Positions 53,984-63,246 of a DNA stretch of 64,000 bases are shown here, piece by piece. The translations under genes were made by a program, and so were the position numbers. The stretch spans positions 43,073-107,072 of the forward strand of contig JAJDBW010000021.1 in assembly GCA_029261155.1 (NCBI GenBank), given 5' to 3'. This stretch comes from Nitrospirota bacterium. GTDB taxonomy: Bacteria; Nitrospirota; Nitrospiria; SBBL01; JAADHI01. The notes under the pieces were generated by a model, which had not been told where the DNA came from, made no database searches, and was given only the letters and a program-made list of their open reading frames with translations. Within the stretch, counting starts at the first letter, position 1, and every line of letters starts with the position of its first letter.

Positions 53984-55165
53984 ATGGAAATTCCTGATCA
54001 GAACCCGATCACCTACTTTGCCCGGACAAACTTTCGCGATGAGCGGAAGCGTTTTGGAATAAGGAAGGTTGACCGGCGCTCGCACATCTACATCATAGGA
54101 AAGACCGGCACTGGAAAATCAACACTATTAGAAACGATGATCCGCGCCGATCTTGAATCGGGAAACGGCTTTGCGCTCTTGGACCCTCACGGAGATCTTG
54201 TCAGCCGGATCGTAGCCGACATTCCCAAGCGCCGAAAAAAGGATCTGGTTTACTTGAATGTCCACGACAATACACAACCGCTATTTTTTAATCCCCTTGA
54301 ATGTGTTGCTCCGGAGAAACGGGCGCTTGCGGCCTCCGGGCTCCTGGAGACCTTCAAAAAGCTCTGGCCCGATTTCTGGGGGCCGCGACTGGAACATATT
54401 TTAAGAAATGCCCTCTTGGCTTTGCTTGACCAGCCGCAAGCGACCTTGTCCGATATTTTGAGACTCTTGGAAGATGTCACCTACAGGAAAAATGCGGCGG
54501 CAAGGGTATGCAACCCACAGGTGAGAGGGTTTTGGCTGCGGGAATTTGAGAGCTACTCTGCCCGATTCCGGCAAGAGGCCATTGCGCCGATTCAGAATAA
54601 GGTGGGGGCGTTTTTGAGCAATCCGCTTTCGTACAAGATCCTGTCGCAACCCAAAAGCTCATTCGATTTACGGGAGATCATGGATGGAGGAAAAATCTTT
54701 CTGGTCAATCTCGCCAAGGGGAGGATCGGCGAGGATTCGGCGACTCTTTTGGGGTCGCTTCTTGTGACGAGTATTGGGCTTGCCGCATACGGGCGGGCGG
54801 AGACGCCGGAAGAAGATCGCCAGGACTTCTTCCTCTATTTGGATGAGTTCCACAGCTTCACGACACTAAGCTTGGCAAATATGCTCTCGGAACTGCGCAA
54901 GTACCGAGTCGGCATGGTCTTGGCCCACCAGTACCTAAGTCAACTCGACCCGAAAATTCGGGACGCGATCCTGGGCAATGCCGGGACGATAGTTTCCTTC
55001 CGGCTCGGACTTTCAGACGCGGAGATTCTGGAAAAAGAATTCTATCCGGCCTTTTGTGCCGGAGACCTGATCCGACTCCCGAACCACGAGATTTATCTGA
55101 AACTGATGATCGATGGTGAACCGTCGGAGCCGTTTAGCGCGGGGACACTCCACGGTTCGATGTGA
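53984..55165 (+). CDS. Conjugative-type (VirD4/TraD/HerA-like) ATPase, short form
   Basis: A 393-residue P-loop ATPase. Walker A is IGKTGTGKST (about residues 40-49), LDPHGDLV follows near 66, and Walker B is FFLYLDEFHSFT (about 283-294). LDPHGDL and LDEFH are typical of the DNA-pumping ATPases that couple DNA to type IV secretion. It has no membrane part. No clear ribosome site was seen, so the start is uncertain. A longer relative lies three genes away, and a small gene separates them. Confidence 0.82.
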   Translation: MEIPDQNPITYFARTNFRDERKRFGIRKVDRRSHIYIIGKTGTGKSTLLETMIRADLESGNGFALLDPHGDLVSRIVADIPKRRKKDLVYLNVHDNTQPLFFNPLECVAPEKRALAASGLLETFKKLWPDFWGPRLEHILRNALLALLDQPQATLSDILRLLEDVTYRKNAAARVCNPQVRGFWLREFESYSARFRQEAIAPIQNKVGAFLSNPLSYKILSQPKSSFDLREIMDGGKIFLVNLAKGRIGEDSATLLGSLLVTSIGLAAYGRAETPEEDRQDFFLYLDEFHSFTTLSLANMLSELRKYRVGMVLAHQYLSQLDPKIRDAILGNAGTIVSFRLGLSDAEILEKEFYPAFCAGDLIRLPNHEIYLKLMIDGEPSEPFSAGTLHGSM

Positions 55166-55270
55166 TCATTTTACCGATTGATTTTTCCCCCGTAGTTATA
55201 TATTCTTTTTTGGCTTCTCCAAGAGATCCAGACCCACCCTCTCCCATCCTCTAGCACCAAGGAGGTTGTC

Positions 55271-55792
55271 ATGGCAAAAGAATACTTCGTTTTATCTCAT
55301 TGGTCTACCCTGATTGAAAACCTGAAAGAATCTCCCATGAAGTTCTATGAACTCGTGGAGTCCGAAATCACGAAACAGCAAGTGCCCGATGTTAAAATCT
55401 CCCATACGAAGATGAAGGAAGCAAGCATGTTTTCTTCTCAACGGGAGTATCTCACGGTGGAACGGAAGCATCATACCTTTGACGTGTGCGCCGCGCCCTT
55501 TGGGAACGGCTATTTCGTTTCCACCTGGCTTTCCACCGCCGTGTCCGGCATCCGAAAACTCTTCTACCTCCTCTCGCGCATTCCTCTTATCGGCAGGCTC
55601 TTTAGTACCAGTTTCGCCGATGTGACCTTCTACCAGCAAGACACGAGCGCGATGTTTCAAAAGACGATTCACAATGCCGTCCTGAAGGTCGTTGACGACA
55701 TGACCAAAACAAAGGGGCTTAAGATTCTAACGGAATCGGAACGAAAACCGATCATGTCGGCGTTTGCCATACCCAAGTCCTTGAAGCGTTAA
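55271..55792 (+). CDS. Unrecognised protein between two ATPase genes
   Basis: A 173-residue protein with a strong ribosome site (AAGGAGG). The central part (FDVCAAPFGNGYFVSTWL) and a hydrophobic-basic stretch (YLLSRIPLIGRLFS, about residues 98-111) suggest membrane association. It is conserved in position between the two conjugative-type ATPase genes and is probably part of the same machine. Confidence 0.65.
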   Translation: MAKEYFVLSHWSTLIENLKESPMKFYELVESEITKQQVPDVKISHTKMKEASMFSSQREYLTVERKHHTFDVCAAPFGNGYFVSTWLSTAVSGIRKLFYLLSRIPLIGRLFSTSFADVTFYQQDTSAMFQKTIHNAVLKVVDDMTKTKGLKILTESERKPIMSAFAIPKSLKR

Positions 55793-55820
55793 GGCATTTC
55801 TGAAGGGTTAAAAGACAGCA

Positions 55821-58800
55821 ATGGAGAGAGTCGTTGTCCCGGAAACGGAACGAGAGCTTACACTTCTGCCTAGTCTCGTTGAGACGCTCTCGGAGCGATT
55901 CGCGCGTTGGGAAAAGCGGGGCCGGGGGTGGCAGGTCTGGAACGATCCGGTCGATATCGAACCGCCATTTGTTCCCTTCTATCATGGCGTGCCGGACACG
56001 CTCGTCACCGATGACGCCCGCCATCCCTCGCAAGCGCCGCGAACGCTCGCGATCTTTTCCCTCATTCTCAGCGTTCTTGCTTTCCTGCTACTTCTAAGTT
56101 CTTTCCAAACGGAGATCTTGACCTTCGCTATCGTGTCTCTGATCTGGCCCGTACTCTATTTCTCCCAAGGACGGACGGCAAGGGAGCCGCTTCCATCGGA
56201 AGAAAGCGTTGACGAGAACATACACGATGACCCGCTTCCCAACCTCGCGGAGCGGGACCCCGATGACCTTTGTTTTCTCCACCTGCTTCTTCCTCCGGGG
56301 GCTGAGATCGGGAAAGAGGCGTCGGAGCGGTTGCTACTCGCCCTTAAATATGTCAGTGCGCCGGTTTCGTTTGAGATCGTCGGGACCCATCGGGAAATCC
56401 TTTTTCAACTAAGCTGTCATAAAGATGATAAAGACCATCTTTTCTCACAGCTTCAGGCTTACTTCCCACATGTCTATTGCCTTGAAGCGGTTGACGGATT
56501 GGGGGCGGCTCTCAAGGATCTGGTAGAAAACAATGAAGGGCAAACAGAGGGGATCATCGTCGATTTCGGTCTAAACGATGCCTTTATGCAGCCGCTTAAC
56601 TCATCCCGCGATTTCCGCTCCGATCCCTTGATCCCCTTTGTGGGGGCACTCTCCAATCTAAACACAGAGGAAACGGGGGTCGTGCAGATCCTCTTCAAAC
56701 CGGTCAAAGCGGATTGGATGGGTAGCATCCGCCGGTCGGTGATCGATTGGGAGGGCAAGCCCTTTTTTATGGACGCGCCGGAAATGACAAAGATGGCCGG
56801 GCAAAAAATCGCACATCCTCTCTTTGCCGCAGTCATCCGAATGGGTGGATTTGCAGAAGACAAGGATCAAGCATTTGAGATTGTGAGATGTCTTGGGGCG
56901 GGGCTTGAGCAATTCGCCTTGGCACAGAGCAACTCCTTTATCCCTCTTTCCAATGAAGGATACGGCTTTGATGCGCATTTGGAAGATCTCTTGCTACGGC
57001 AAAGCCGCCGGTCAGGGATGCTTCTGAATTCCCAAGAGCTTGTTTCTTGCGTCCATCTCCCTTCTGTTTCAATAAAGACCGAGAAGCTGGCACGGTGGCG
57101 GAAAAAGAGTAAGACCGCTCCCGAAATCACGGTCGGTAATGAGCTTGTCCTTGGAGAAAACATCCACGGAGGCATGGAAAAAGTTGTTAGTCTCAGCGCG
57201 AAGCAACGGATGCAGCACACCTATGTCATCGGCGCATCCGGCACGGGCAAGAGTACCTTGTTGCTCAACATGATCGTACAAGATATCGAGCAGGGTCATG
57301 GGGTCGGCGTCTTGGACCCGCATGGCGATTTGATCGATAAGATCCTGCCCTACATACCAAAAGAACGGATAGACGATGTAGTGCTCTTCGATCCTTCCGA
57401 TGAAGCCTATCCGGTCGGTTTCAATATTCTTTCGGCGCACTCCGAACTTGAGAAGAACCTGCTTTCTTCGGATCTGGTCTCGGTCTTTCGGAGACTCTCA
57501 ACAAGCTGGGGCGACCAGATGACCTCGGTCTTGGGCAACGCAATACTCGCCTTTCTTGAGAGTAAGGAAGGCGGCACCCTGTCCGATCTGAGGCGGTTTT
57601 TGGTGGAGACCGACTACCGGCGTCGCTTCCTCCTGTCCGTCCAAGATCCTGAAGTGGTCTACTATTGGGAGAAGGAATATCCGATCATTTCAGGCAAGCC
57701 GCAAGGCCCCTTGCTGACGCGATTGGATACCTTCTTGCGATTGAAGCTCATCCGTTACATCGTCTCGCAAAAAGAAAACCGGCTGGATTTCAGCGCGATC
57801 ATGAACGGGAAAAAGATCTTCCTCGCCAAGCTCTCGCAAGGGGCTATCGGTGAAGAAAACTCCTATCTCTTAGGGACGCTCCTGGTCTCGAAACTCCACC
57901 AGCTTGCGATGAGCCGACAGGAGTTGAAGGAATCGGAGAGGAACGATTTCTATCTCTACATCGACGAATTTCACAACTTCATTACCCCTTCGATGGCGGC
58001 CACGCTTTCCGGGACGCGCAAGTATCATTTGGGTCTGATCCTCGCCCATCAGGAGATGCAACAGCTTTGGAGCCGGGATACGGAAGTGGCGAGTGCGGTT
58101 ATTTCAAATCCCTATACCCGGATCTGTTTCCGCTTGGGCGACTTTGACGCCCAAAAGCTCAAAGAGGGCTTTTCCGACTTTGACGCAAAAGACCTCCAGA
58201 ACCTCGGAACCGGCGAGGCGATCTGCCGGGTGGAACGGGCCGAGTATGACTTTACCTTAAAGACCGTTCCTCTACCCGAAGTCGAGAGTGATCTGGCCGA
58301 AAAAAGACGGGCGCAGGTCATCGCCTCCTCACGTAAGAAATATGCGCTTCCACGTGAAGTGGTGGAGGAACAGCTTAAAAGAGAACGTCCCAAGACAGCG
58401 CCCCATCCAGTCGTTGAAAAAGAAGTCACACAAAGAGAGACGGCGAAGCCGGAAACAAGAGAAGCTCTGCCGCCTCCAATCTTTGAGGAAGAAGAGAAAC
58501 CGTCAAAGACGCGAAAGTCCACTTCCCCCAAAATACCGGTCACTCCCGGACGGGGCGGGGGCCAGCATAAATATCTCCAACAATTGATCTTGCGTTTGGC
58601 GCAAGACAAAGGCTACCGCGCAACCATCGAAAAGCAGGTGCTCGATGGCGTCGGCAGTATCGACGTGACGCTGGAGAAGGCAGATATGAAAATCGCCTGT
58701 GAGATCTCCGTGACCTCAACGGATGAACAGGAGTTTAAAAACATACAGAAATGCCTTGCAGCGGGATATGATCCGGTGATCCTTTTATCTTCGGACAGGA

Positions 58801-59078
58801 AGGCCGTGAAAAAGATGAAGGCATTCATCTCCGAGAAACTGGAACCGGAGAACCGGGACAAAATCCTGTTTCTTGTCCCCGATGAGTTCGTCGCCTTTCT
58901 CGAAGAGACCGACGCGCAGGCAGCCGGAACGGTCGAGACAGTCCGGGGCTACAAAGTGAAGGTGCAGTATCAGGCCGTGGATGAAGTGGAGAAAAAGACG
59001 CGGCGGAACGCGATTGCGCAAGTCATTTCACAGGCGATGAAGCGCTTGAAGGGTGGGGGTAGGAATTTTAAAGAGTAA
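55821..59078 (+). CDS. Conjugative-type ATPase with nuclease-like C-terminus
   Basis: A 1085-residue protein. Two membrane helices lie near residues 75-115 (FSLILSVLAFLLLLSSF). The ATPase domain (about 450-830) has Walker A IGASGTGKSTLL, LDPHGDLI and Walker B YLYIDEFHNF, nearly the same as the 393-residue ATPase. The last 170 residues hold a possible restriction-like fold (GSIDVTLEKADMKIACEIS), but the usual E-x-K is E-x-S, so activity is doubtful. A Pro/Lys-rich linker precedes it. It probably pumps DNA across the membrane; no relaxase was recognised in the element. Confidence 0.8.
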   Translation: MERVVVPETERELTLLPSLVETLSERFARWEKRGRGWQVWNDPVDIEPPFVPFYHGVPDTLVTDDARHPSQAPRTLAIFSLILSVLAFLLLLSSFQTEILTFAIVSLIWPVLYFSQGRTAREPLPSEESVDENIHDDPLPNLAERDPDDLCFLHLLLPPGAEIGKEASERLLLALKYVSAPVSFEIVGTHREILFQLSCHKDDKDHLFSQLQAYFPHVYCLEAVDGLGAALKDLVENNEGQTEGIIVDFGLNDAFMQPLNSSRDFRSDPLIPFVGALSNLNTEETGVVQILFKPVKADWMGSIRRSVIDWEGKPFFMDAPEMTKMAGQKIAHPLFAAVIRMGGFAEDKDQAFEIVRCLGAGLEQFALAQSNSFIPLSNEGYGFDAHLEDLLLRQSRRSGMLLNSQELVSCVHLPSVSIKTEKLARWRKKSKTAPEITVGNELVLGENIHGGMEKVVSLSAKQRMQHTYVIGASGTGKSTLLLNMIVQDIEQGHGVGVLDPHGDLIDKILPYIPKERIDDVVLFDPSDEAYPVGFNILSAHSELEKNLLSSDLVSVFRRLSTSWGDQMTSVLGNAILAFLESKEGGTLSDLRRFLVETDYRRRFLLSVQDPEVVYYWEKEYPIISGKPQGPLLTRLDTFLRLKLIRYIVSQKENRLDFSAIMNGKKIFLAKLSQGAIGEENSYLLGTLLVSKLHQLAMSRQELKESERNDFYLYIDEFHNFITPSMAATLSGTRKYHLGLILAHQEMQQLWSRDTEVASAVISNPYTRICFRLGDFDAQKLKEGFSDFDAKDLQNLGTGEAICRVERAEYDFTLKTVPLPEVESDLAEKRRAQVIASSRKKYALPREVVEEQLKRERPKTAPHPVVEKEVTQRETAKPETREALPPPIFEEEEKPSKTRKSTSPKIPVTPGRGGGQHKYLQQLILRLAQDKGYRATIEKQVLDGVGSIDVTLEKADMKIACEISVTSTDEQEFKNIQKCLAAGYDPVILLSSDRKAVKKMKAFISEKLEPENRDKILFLVPDEFVAFLEETDAQAAGTVETVRGYKVKVQYQAVDEVEKKTRRNAIAQVISQAMKRLKGGGRNFKE

Positions 59079-59085
59079 AGATCCC

Positions 59086-59111
59086 CGTTCTTCCGAGCGG
59101 GTCATTCTGAC
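59086..59111 (+). terminator. Hairpin after the large ATPase gene
   Basis: GATCCCCG...CGGGTC, with a lead-in (AGTAAAGATCCCCG) like that at 26143-26156. Weak, without a T-run. Confidence 0.35.
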
Positions 59112-59213
59112 AGATTCGGTAATTTATATCTTATCTAAAATAATGCAGTAAGAATGGCTTTTTGAGAATAAGAGAAAAATCTGTGGGTGTGTTGGTGTGG
59201 TATTCTCAAGATA

Positions 59214-60398
59214 ATGATACACCGCGATTCAGAACAAAATTACGCTTGCGAATTCTGTTTCCAAGATCCGTATGTCCTTAAAAAAATTCATAAAATAGGA
59301 GTATCCTCTAACTGTGGTTGGTGTGGGGGAACGAATGTGAAAGTCTTGCCGTTACATGTTTTCGGGGAACCTTTTCGTGAAGTTGTTTCTATTTACGAAG
59401 AAGTTGACGGGGTTTATGAAGACGGAGATGAAATTGCGCACTTACTCCAACAGGACTGGGAAATATTTAGTGATAGAATCTCAGAATCATTTAAACTTTT
59501 GAGGGAACTCACGCAGGCAATTCTTAAGGCTGGACTCCATCCGAAAGATGACGTAGATCTTCCAGATTTTGATGGCTATTTTAGAAGCCCATCAAATTGG
59601 CTTGATAAGGATTGGGACCGTAAAGTTGAGTCTTTTTTAAGTGGATCAGATAATAACAAAAATGAAGATGATTCCATGTGTTCGGTTCTAAACGCTCTGC
59701 CTGATAAAGAAAACGCCCTGAAAATTGCGCTTGAAGATTTGGCAGATAGTTACAATGGGGGAGAAATTTTTTACCGAGCAAGAATTCATAAGGACAGATT
59801 AAGAAACGAGCGGTTCACACCAAATGAACTTGGTGCACCATCACCTCAAGATGCGAAAGTTGGGCGAGGTAATCGTAAAGGCAAGCCAGTACTCTATTTA
59901 GCGAGAGAACGAGAAACTGCAATTGCAGAAGTACGTCCGTGGAGGCATGCTGCTGTAGCTGTTGGGGAACATATATTGTGTAAACCTATACAAATTGTAA
60001 ATTTGCTAAAATATGACTTTCCTGACAGCCCATTCTCATCTGAATATCTTGCCTGGCGGCTCCAACTTAACGCTTTATTCCATAGACTGGCCGAGGAGTT
60101 GTCCCGGCCCGTCATGCCGAGCGAAGAAGAAATTTTGTACAAACCAAGCCAGCATTTTTGCGAATTTCTAAAAGAAGAGGGTTTCGACGGTGTATCTTAT
60201 CCCAGCGGAATAGAGGAAGGTGGTTCTAACATCATTTTATTTGATCCATCTAATAAGACCAGAGTGAAAAACGTTACTTACGTGCGTATCACAAAAATAG
60301 TAAATAAATTTGAATTAGTAGACGAAGGAGGAAATCTGTATGATCAGTTCCTCTACGACCATATGTTAGACCAAGAAAAGAAAAACGATATGCCATAG
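59214..60398 (+). CDS. RES-domain protein with HEPN/RES-type N-terminus
   Basis: The preferred start is the ATG at 59214; the frame is open to 59187. The N-terminus has a zinc-like CEFC...CGWCGG pair (about residues 12-38). The RES domain lies near 185-345: FYRARI, GRGNRKGKPVLYLARERETA and IAEVRPW carry the Arg, Glu and Ser type residues of the family. RES toxins destroy NAD+, normally restrained by an Xre-DUF2384 antitoxin; none is adjacent, but N-terminal fused forms are known. AT-rich. A HEPN-like gene follows. Confidence 0.8.
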   Translation: MIHRDSEQNYACEFCFQDPYVLKKIHKIGVSSNCGWCGGTNVKVLPLHVFGEPFREVVSIYEEVDGVYEDGDEIAHLLQQDWEIFSDRISESFKLLRELTQAILKAGLHPKDDVDLPDFDGYFRSPSNWLDKDWDRKVESFLSGSDNNKNEDDSMCSVLNALPDKENALKIALEDLADSYNGGEIFYRARIHKDRLRNERFTPNELGAPSPQDAKVGRGNRKGKPVLYLARERETAIAEVRPWRHAAVAVGEHILCKPIQIVNLLKYDFPDSPFSSEYLAWRLQLNALFHRLAEELSRPVMPSEEEILYKPSQHFCEFLKEEGFDGVSYPSGIEEGGSNIILFDPSNKTRVKNVTYVRITKIVNKFELVDEGGNLYDQFLYDHMLDQEKKNDMP

Positions 60399-60408
60399 GA
60401 GATAGAAA

Positions 60409-61269
60409 CTGAATAAACCAGACTTAAACAAATTACTTCTATCAAAGTTCTTACTAAAGAAAGGCGAATCATTTATAAAAGTTGATGATCCCATGTCTAG
60501 CGGTTTAGCTATATCTCTGTTTCAGGATGCAGCAGAGCTTGTGCTGTGGACAGTAGCATCAAGTATCGAAGTGAATATTGGAGAGAAAGACGGTTTTACA
60601 AAGATGTGGGAGAAGGTTAACAATAATAACAAACCTGAATTATTCCTACCTCTCAAAGAAAAAATGCTTGAATTAAACAAGGCTCGTGTGGGGTTTAAAC
60701 ACTATGGAATACTACCCGACTCATCTCATTCATTTAGATACTATGGATATGTCACGGAGTTTATAAATAATACTGTCAGAAATTTTTTTAACCTAGAGTT
60801 TGATGCAATATCTTTAGTAGATACTGTTCGAAACGAAGAGATCCGTAAATACTTAAAAGAAGCAGAGGAACTCCTAGGGGAAAAAGACCTGAAAAAGTCT
60901 CTTGTTTCATGTGAGATCGCATATCAGAAAATCTTTAAATATGTAGAACGGATCATTCCTGAGATTAGCAGTAAGATAGAAGGCTTCGGTGAACGGCTTC
61001 ACCCTGTTTATGAGCGCGATGACTTACGGACGGAATGGCATGGACTAATAGAATTTCTGAATAATATACGAATAAATATCTTGATAAACTTACTTGGAAT
61101 TAAAAGTTCTGATTTTCTGAGATATAAGAAACTAGCACCGGGGGTTTTTATTGCAATGAGTGGAAAGGTAAGTTCTACTTTTTCAGGTATGGAGGCTTCT
61201 GAGAATGATGTACGGTTTTGTATTGACTTCATAATAAACACAGCCATTGAAGCCCAAAATCGTCTATGA
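60409..61269 (+). CDS. HEPN-like protein with probable CTG start
   Basis: The first ATG is at 60493, but the frame is open and protein-like from a CTG at 60409 (LNKPDLNKLLLSKF, then KKGESFIKVDDP), with AGGAG eight bases before it. That gives 286 residues. The product is helical and carries RVGFKH, an R-x4-H motif of HEPN ribonucleases, near residue 83 of the longer form. It lies 10 bases after the RES gene, so the pair is probably an operon. Family assignment is tentative. Confidence 0.6.
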   Translation: MNKPDLNKLLLSKFLLKKGESFIKVDDPMSSGLAISLFQDAAELVLWTVASSIEVNIGEKDGFTKMWEKVNNNNKPELFLPLKEKMLELNKARVGFKHYGILPDSSHSFRYYGYVTEFINNTVRNFFNLEFDAISLVDTVRNEEIRKYLKEAEELLGEKDLKKSLVSCEIAYQKIFKYVERIIPEISSKIEGFGERLHPVYERDDLRTEWHGLIEFLNNIRINILINLLGIKSSDFLRYKKLAPGVFIAMSGKVSSTFSGMEASENDVRFCIDFIINTAIEAQNRL

Positions 61270-61271
61270 AT

Positions 61272-61760
61272 TTACCCAAATAAAAACCCCTTAATCCGCT
61301 CCAAGGTCGTCTCCATCGGTGTTCCCATCCCTCTCTCAAACTTGGCAAGCGTCCCCGGATCAATCCCAATCATTTTAGCCATTTGTTTTTGAGTCAGACC
61401 CAAAAGACGCCGGCAGGATTTCACTTTTTCCGGCAGGGTTTTGGCCGTATGGCAGGGCGCATAACCCAGGAATTCGATGATCTTTGGTATTGCTGGCAGA
61501 TGGGGACTGTTGCGGTGCCTCTCCCAATTATGAATGGTGGTGGCGTCTACGCCGATCTGCCGGGCGACCTGCTCTTGAAGCAATCCTAGATCGAGTCTGC
61601 GTTTTCTGATATGATCGCCCAATGATTTCAGTGTCTTCGGATAAGAAGGTGGAGTCGGCTTTGGAGCCTTCAGAATCGTATGGCAGAAAGGCAACGCGGG
61701 GAGTCCGTGTGGATATTTTACCGACCCCCAGCGCAATTGTGTGTGCACACCCATGGCCAT
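61272..61760 (-). CDS. Double-HTH XRE regulator crossing attR
   Basis: Two Cro/C1-type helix-turn-helix units are seen (LDLGLLQEQVARQIGVDATT and LLGLTQKQMAKMIGIDPGTL). The ATG at 61760 lies in comM, and the first 19 residues are antisense comM, so the native start must differ. In the circular form this gene follows the integrase gene on the same strand; the integrase stop (TGA in ATTCTGAAG) would fall inside the start region of this gene. It could be an excision regulator. The end is three bases from the convergent HEPN-like gene. Confidence 0.75.
   Translation of the reverse strand: MAMGVHTQLRWGSVKYPHGLPALPFCHTILKAPKPTPPSYPKTLKSLGDHIRKRRLDLGLLQEQVARQIGVDATTIHNWERHRNSPHLPAIPKIIEFLGYAPCHTAKTLPEKVKSCRRLLGLTQKQMAKMIGIDPGTLAKFERGMGTPMETTLERIKGFLFG
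61688..61716. other. attR junction
   Basis: Element arm AAGGCAACGCGGGGA (61688-61702), the shared G at 61703, then comM sequence. It mirrors the attL arm at equal distance from the G. Confidence 0.75.
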
Positions 61761-62184
61761 TCAGCGTTATCGGTCTCGTGTCTCCGGTCCGCTTTTAGAC
61801 CGGATCGATTTGCACATCGAAGTGCCCGCCGTGCCCTTCAAGGAACTCACGGTCGACACGCGTGATGAAAGCTCCGAGGCCATTCGGAAGCGCGTGCAGG
61901 TGGCACGTACTTTTCAAAGCCAGCGCTACGAAAAAGAAGGCATTCGCTGCAACGCCCAGCTTCGTCCGAGACAGCTGAAAAAATTCTGCAAAATTGACGA
62001 GGCTTCGAAACGCTTGGTCGAACTCGCTATGGAACGCCTCGGCCTCTCCGCCCGCGCCTACAACCGCATCCTCAAAGTCGCCCGCTCCATTGCCGACCTT
62101 GAACAACGTAACGACATCTCCAGCGCCGACATCTCCGAAGCCATCCAATACCGCAGCCTCGACCGGAAGATTTTGGCGACTTAG
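61704..62184 (+). pseudogene. comM: comM (yifB) 3' part
   Basis: Continues the frame of 16638-17690 with Pro-Cys-Gly-Tyr, then CTPMAIQRYRSRVSGPLLDR and the C-terminal magnesium-chelatase domain (MERLGLSARAYNRILKVARS). The first in-frame ATG is at 61741, but coding starts at the junction. The stop at 62184 ends a normal ComM C-terminus with no other damage, so excision would restore the gene. Confidence 0.93.
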
Positions 62185-62304
62185 TCTTTGTTTTCCGGTG
62201 AAGTGGGGCACCGTTTTCAGCGTCTTTCCCCTTGGCCTACTTTGTATTAAAATGCATGATCGCATTTTTTCCGAGACCCGTTTTTTTTTTGATATAGGGC
62301 GCAG

Positions 62305-63189
62305 ATGAAAGTCATCTTGCACTTCCTTCAGGTCTTTATCGTCCTGTTCCTCTACACTTTTTCTATTGCTGTCGTGGATGCCGAATCCCTGCGGTATCAA
62401 ATGGTTGCCGCGAGTCCGGAAATCTATGCCGAGCCCCACGACCTCGTTCTTTCGCCCGACGGGAAACAACTCTATGTGGCCGACAATGGAAACGACCGCG
62501 TTGCCGTGCTCGATCCCATGACCTTGGCCTTGTTGGGCGAGTTTGGCAAGAGCGAGCTGTCTCAACCGCACGACGTGGCCTTTGACCCTTTAGGGCGACT
62601 GCTGGTGGCAGATACGGGAAATGACCGCATCGCGATTTACCAGATAGAAGGTTTGAAGGGGCGACTGGTGGGCGCGTTGAAACAGGGACTTCGCCGTCCC
62701 GAGGGTGTGGCGGCCCGTGCCGACGGGCGCATCTTGGCGACGGGGGCGGCCTCGAATAACCTGGTGGTCTATCGCGATGGCGAGGTGATCGTGCAGGTCG
62801 GCGGTTTTTCGGCGCCGCATGATGTGGCCTTCGATGCGGGGGGCGGTATTTGGGTAGCCGATGCGGGCAACGATCGCATGGTCCGTTTAAACAATGCCCT
62901 CCAAGCCACTTTAGAGCTTTCCGGCCCGCCTTATCATTTTGACGGTCCACGTTATTTGGATTTCGATTCGGAAGGCCGGATGTACGTGGCCGACAAATAC
63001 AGCCATCGCATCAAGATCATCGCGCCGGGCGGGCAGTTGCTTCAAGTGATCGGGGAAGGCAAGGCGGGGAAGGGGCCGGGCCGCTTCGACCGCCCTGAAG
63101 GCGTGGCCATTCGCGGCCAAGACATCTGGTTTTCGGATACCTATAATGGCCGGATTGTGCGTTATCAGGTGATTGAAGGAAAAGAGTAA
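62305..63189 (+). CDS. Exported NHL-repeat protein
   Basis: A 294-residue protein with a signal peptide (about residues 1-27, ending VVDA) and five to six NHL-type blades (PHDLVLSPDGKQLYVADNGN; PHDVAFDPLGRLLVADTGND; PHDVAFDAGGGIWVADAGND; PRYLDFDSEGRMYVADKYSH). These make a beta-propeller that usually binds proteins or ligands outside the cytoplasm. No enzyme residues are recognised. It lies 120 bases after comM, in the chromosomal flank. Confidence 0.88.
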   Translation: MKVILHFLQVFIVLFLYTFSIAVVDAESLRYQMVAASPEIYAEPHDLVLSPDGKQLYVADNGNDRVAVLDPMTLALLGEFGKSELSQPHDVAFDPLGRLLVADTGNDRIAIYQIEGLKGRLVGALKQGLRRPEGVAARADGRILATGAASNNLVVYRDGEVIVQVGGFSAPHDVAFDAGGGIWVADAGNDRMVRLNNALQATLELSGPPYHFDGPRYLDFDSEGRMYVADKYSHRIKIIAPGGQLLQVIGEGKAGKGPGRFDRPEGVAIRGQDIWFSDTYNGRIVRYQVIEGKE

Positions 63190-63246
63190 GGGCTAAGTAC
63201 GGCTCCCTTATAAGGGTTGACAGGCGTAAAGCTACACTATACAGTT

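Larger units (their letters stand above)
17693..61702. mobile_element. 44-kb integrative element in comM (large serine recombinase type)
   Basis: The ends are set by the two halves of comM: the left half stops at base 17692 and the right half resumes at 61703, sharing one G. Joining the flanks gives Asn-Pro-Cys-Pro-Cys-Gly in frame, the conserved ComM sequence. Joining the element ends gives arms AAGGCAACGCGGGGA and its partner AAGGCACCACAACGT, each 15 bases from the shared G and alike in their outer part. A large serine recombinase reads out across the left end. Cargo is described below. comM is a known hotspot (AbaR islands in Acinetobacter baumannii), though those use transposition. Confidence 0.9.

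Noticed and set aside
17677..61716. Long direct repeats at element ends (tyrosine integrase or transposon target duplication)
   Set aside because: Only one base is shared, as fits a serine recombinase; no terminal inverted repeats of a transposon were seen.
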